Shown here piece by piece: positions 62,318-63,233 of a stretch of 63,233 bases of DNA; position 1 is the first letter of the stretch, and each line of letters starts with the position of its first letter. Location: assembly GCF_938039245.1 (NCBI RefSeq), contig NZ_CALHVN010000032.1, forward strand, positions 1-63,233, given 5' to 3'. This stretch comes from an uncultured Campylobacter sp. (GTDB lineage Bacteria; Campylobacterota; Campylobacteria; Campylobacterales; Campylobacteraceae). Position numbers and translations under genes: made by a program. The notes under the pieces were generated by a model. The model was given only the letters and a program-made list of their open reading frames with translations, searched no databases and was not told the DNA's origin.

Positions 62318-63233
62318 TTAGGCCTTTGCCGTGATCTTGCCTAGCGCCTGGCTGCCCGCTACCTGCGTGATCTCGCACCAGTAGCGACCGCCGGTTTCTA
62401 GCTGCTCCACGTCGCTTTCGTTGATCAAAATTTCGCCGTCGATGTCCTTATCCCACAGCGCTTTTTTCGCGGCGTAAAACATCTCGCCCTCGCTGCTTTC
62501 GCCCTCAAGCGAGACGATAAATTTCTTGCCCAGCTCCTGCGCAAAGCTCGCTTCGATCGCGGCGCGAGTGATCTTTTCGATCTTGCTTAGGCGCTTTGAG
62601 ATGATTTTGGCGGACACCTGCTCCATTTCATACGAGAGCGTGTCCTCCTCTTTCGAATAAGCAAACGCCGAAACGCGGTCAAATTTAAACTCCTGCAAAA
62701 ACGCGCAAAGCTCGTCAAATTCGGCTTCGCTCTCGCCAGGGTGCCCGACGATGACGCCCGTTCGCAAAAACGCATCAGGCGCGCTTTTCATCAAATTTAA
62801 AAGCTCTTTGATCCGCGCCGCACCGCTTCCGCGCCTCATTATTTTTAGCATTTTATCGCTTGTGTGCTGGATAGGCATATCAAAGTAGTTCGCAAACACC
62901 GGCGAGGCGATGATGCGCTCAATTAGCGCGTTTGAGGTCGTGCTCGGGTAGAGATAGAGTATGCGCGCGGTTTTGACGCCCTCGATCTTTTCGACCGCGT
63001 CGATGAGAGAGATGAGCCCGTCGCTAACCGCGTGATCGCGCATATACGAGCTACTGTCCTGCGAGAGGAAACTAAAGTCGTAGTAACCCTTTTTTACGAG
63101 TTTTTGCACCTCATCTATGATGTTTTCGAGCGCGCGTGATTTTAGCTTACCTTTAAAGGTCGGGATCGCGCAGAAGCTGCATTTTTGATTACAGCCTTCT
63201 GAAATTTTGATGTAGGCATGGTAGTTTGAGCCC
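62318..63233 (-). CDS. rimO: Ribosomal protein S12 methylthiotransferase, C-terminal part (partial)
   Basis: Radical-SAM methylthiotransferase acting on Asp of ribosomal protein S12. The gene runs off the right edge, so its start is not seen. From the edge it reads HAYIKISEGCNQKCSFCAIP with the Cys-x3-Cys-x2-Cys cluster motif, then FDMPIQHTSDKMLKIMRRG, TGVIVGHPGESEAEFDELC, and a C-terminal TRAM-like domain. The RimO-specific form of the cluster motif distinguishes it from miaB. Same strand as tilS, one base apart. Confidence 0.93.
   Translation of the reverse strand, partial: GSNYHAYIKISEGCNQKCSFCAIPTFKGKLKSRALENIIDEVQKLVKKGYYDFSFLSQDSSSYMRDHAVSDGLISLIDAVEKIEGVKTARILYLYPSTTSNALIERIIASPVFANYFDMPIQHTSDKMLKIMRRGSGAARIKELLNLMKSAPDAFLRTGVIVGHPGESEAEFDELCAFLQEFKFDRVSAFAYSKEEDTLSYEMEQVSAKIISKRLSKIEKITRAAIEASFAQELGKKFIVSLEGESSEGEMFYAAKKALWDKDIDGEILINESDVEQLETGGRYWCEITQVAGSQALGKITAKA

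Noticed and set aside
1..63233. tRNA, rRNA or tmRNA genes
   Set aside because: I looked on both strands for the T-loop GTTCGAATC-type string and for rRNA-like stretches and found none that fit. A covariance search would settle it.
1..63233. CRISPR array, insertion sequence or prophage
   Set aside because: No regularly spaced repeats, transposase or phage genes are visible. The recurrent AAATTT word is too short and irregular to be a CRISPR repeat.

Overview
The window looks like chromosomal DNA of a Campylobacter, most likely one of the higher-GC oral species (C. showae / C. rectus / C. gracilis type). The evidence is epsilonproteobacterial gene content: an HP0268-type small nuclease next to miaB, a 366-residue NusA, CcoS-CcoI, tandem cytochromes c553, a LapB-like TPR protein beside rnhA, and an ADP-heptose operon. 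The naming is by recognition of protein families only; no search was run. I found no rRNA, tRNA, CRISPR array, insertion sequence or prophage.

Layout. 0-3.4 kb: surE-tcdA-like, then mobA-pldA. 3.6-5.0 kb: a badly broken signal-peptide gene and a SUKH immunity-type gene. 5.3-7.1 kb: menA and yceI. 7.4-12.2 kb: minus-strand glycerate kinase, GntP permease and a SotB-like exporter. 12.3-18.8 kb: polA, then a minus-strand run TPR protein-rnhA-rnc-aroC. 18.9-21.5 kb: dnaG and a PP-loop gene. 22.7-25.4 kb: an AT-rich accessory island of small unknown membrane proteins, one broken by two frameshifts. 25.6-32.6 kb: serC, a CYTH-CHAD protein, ubiE/menG-xseA, and a three-lipoprotein operon (CsgG-DUF4810-DUF799) followed by a DIP1984-type protein. 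33.1-36.1 kb: a second SUKH-like gene and a YolD-like/Y-family polymerase pair. 36.2-39.7 kb: gmhB-hldD-hldE-gmhA. 39.8-45 kb: two tandem cytochromes, a quinone-reductase-like flavoprotein, ccoS-ccoI. 45.3-49.9 kb: a membrane protein, a CDF transporter, rho and an unknown membrane protein. 49.9-54.2 kb: an unusually long dnaX, a 36-residue lipoprotein and nusA. 54.3-60.4 kb: HP0268-like gene, miaB, a DUF374 acyltransferase and a PilM/N/O-like set, then a DUF438-PAS protein. The window ends in tilS and the C-terminal part of rimO.

Respiration and quinone metabolism recur (menA, ubiE/menG, two c-type cytochromes, cbb3 oxidase assembly genes). So do envelope functions (heptose synthesis, PldA, LapB-like protein, lipoproteins) and information processing (polA, dnaG, dnaX, rho, nusA, rnc, rnhA, xseA, miaB, rimO, tilS).

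The strongest signal not explained by genes is the hexamer AAATTT. It occurs many times more often than base composition predicts (11 copies in the 306 bases 5031-5336). It forms inverted pairs in intergenic DNA and is embedded in low-complexity insertions of otherwise conserved proteins (AroC, MobA, DnaX). It fits the RAATTY motif whose methylation is reported to license DNA for transformation in C. jejuni, and the window carries PilM/N/O-like genes of the kind used in DNA uptake. A second theme is decay: at least three accessory loci carry single-base indels in A/T runs, while all long housekeeping genes are intact.
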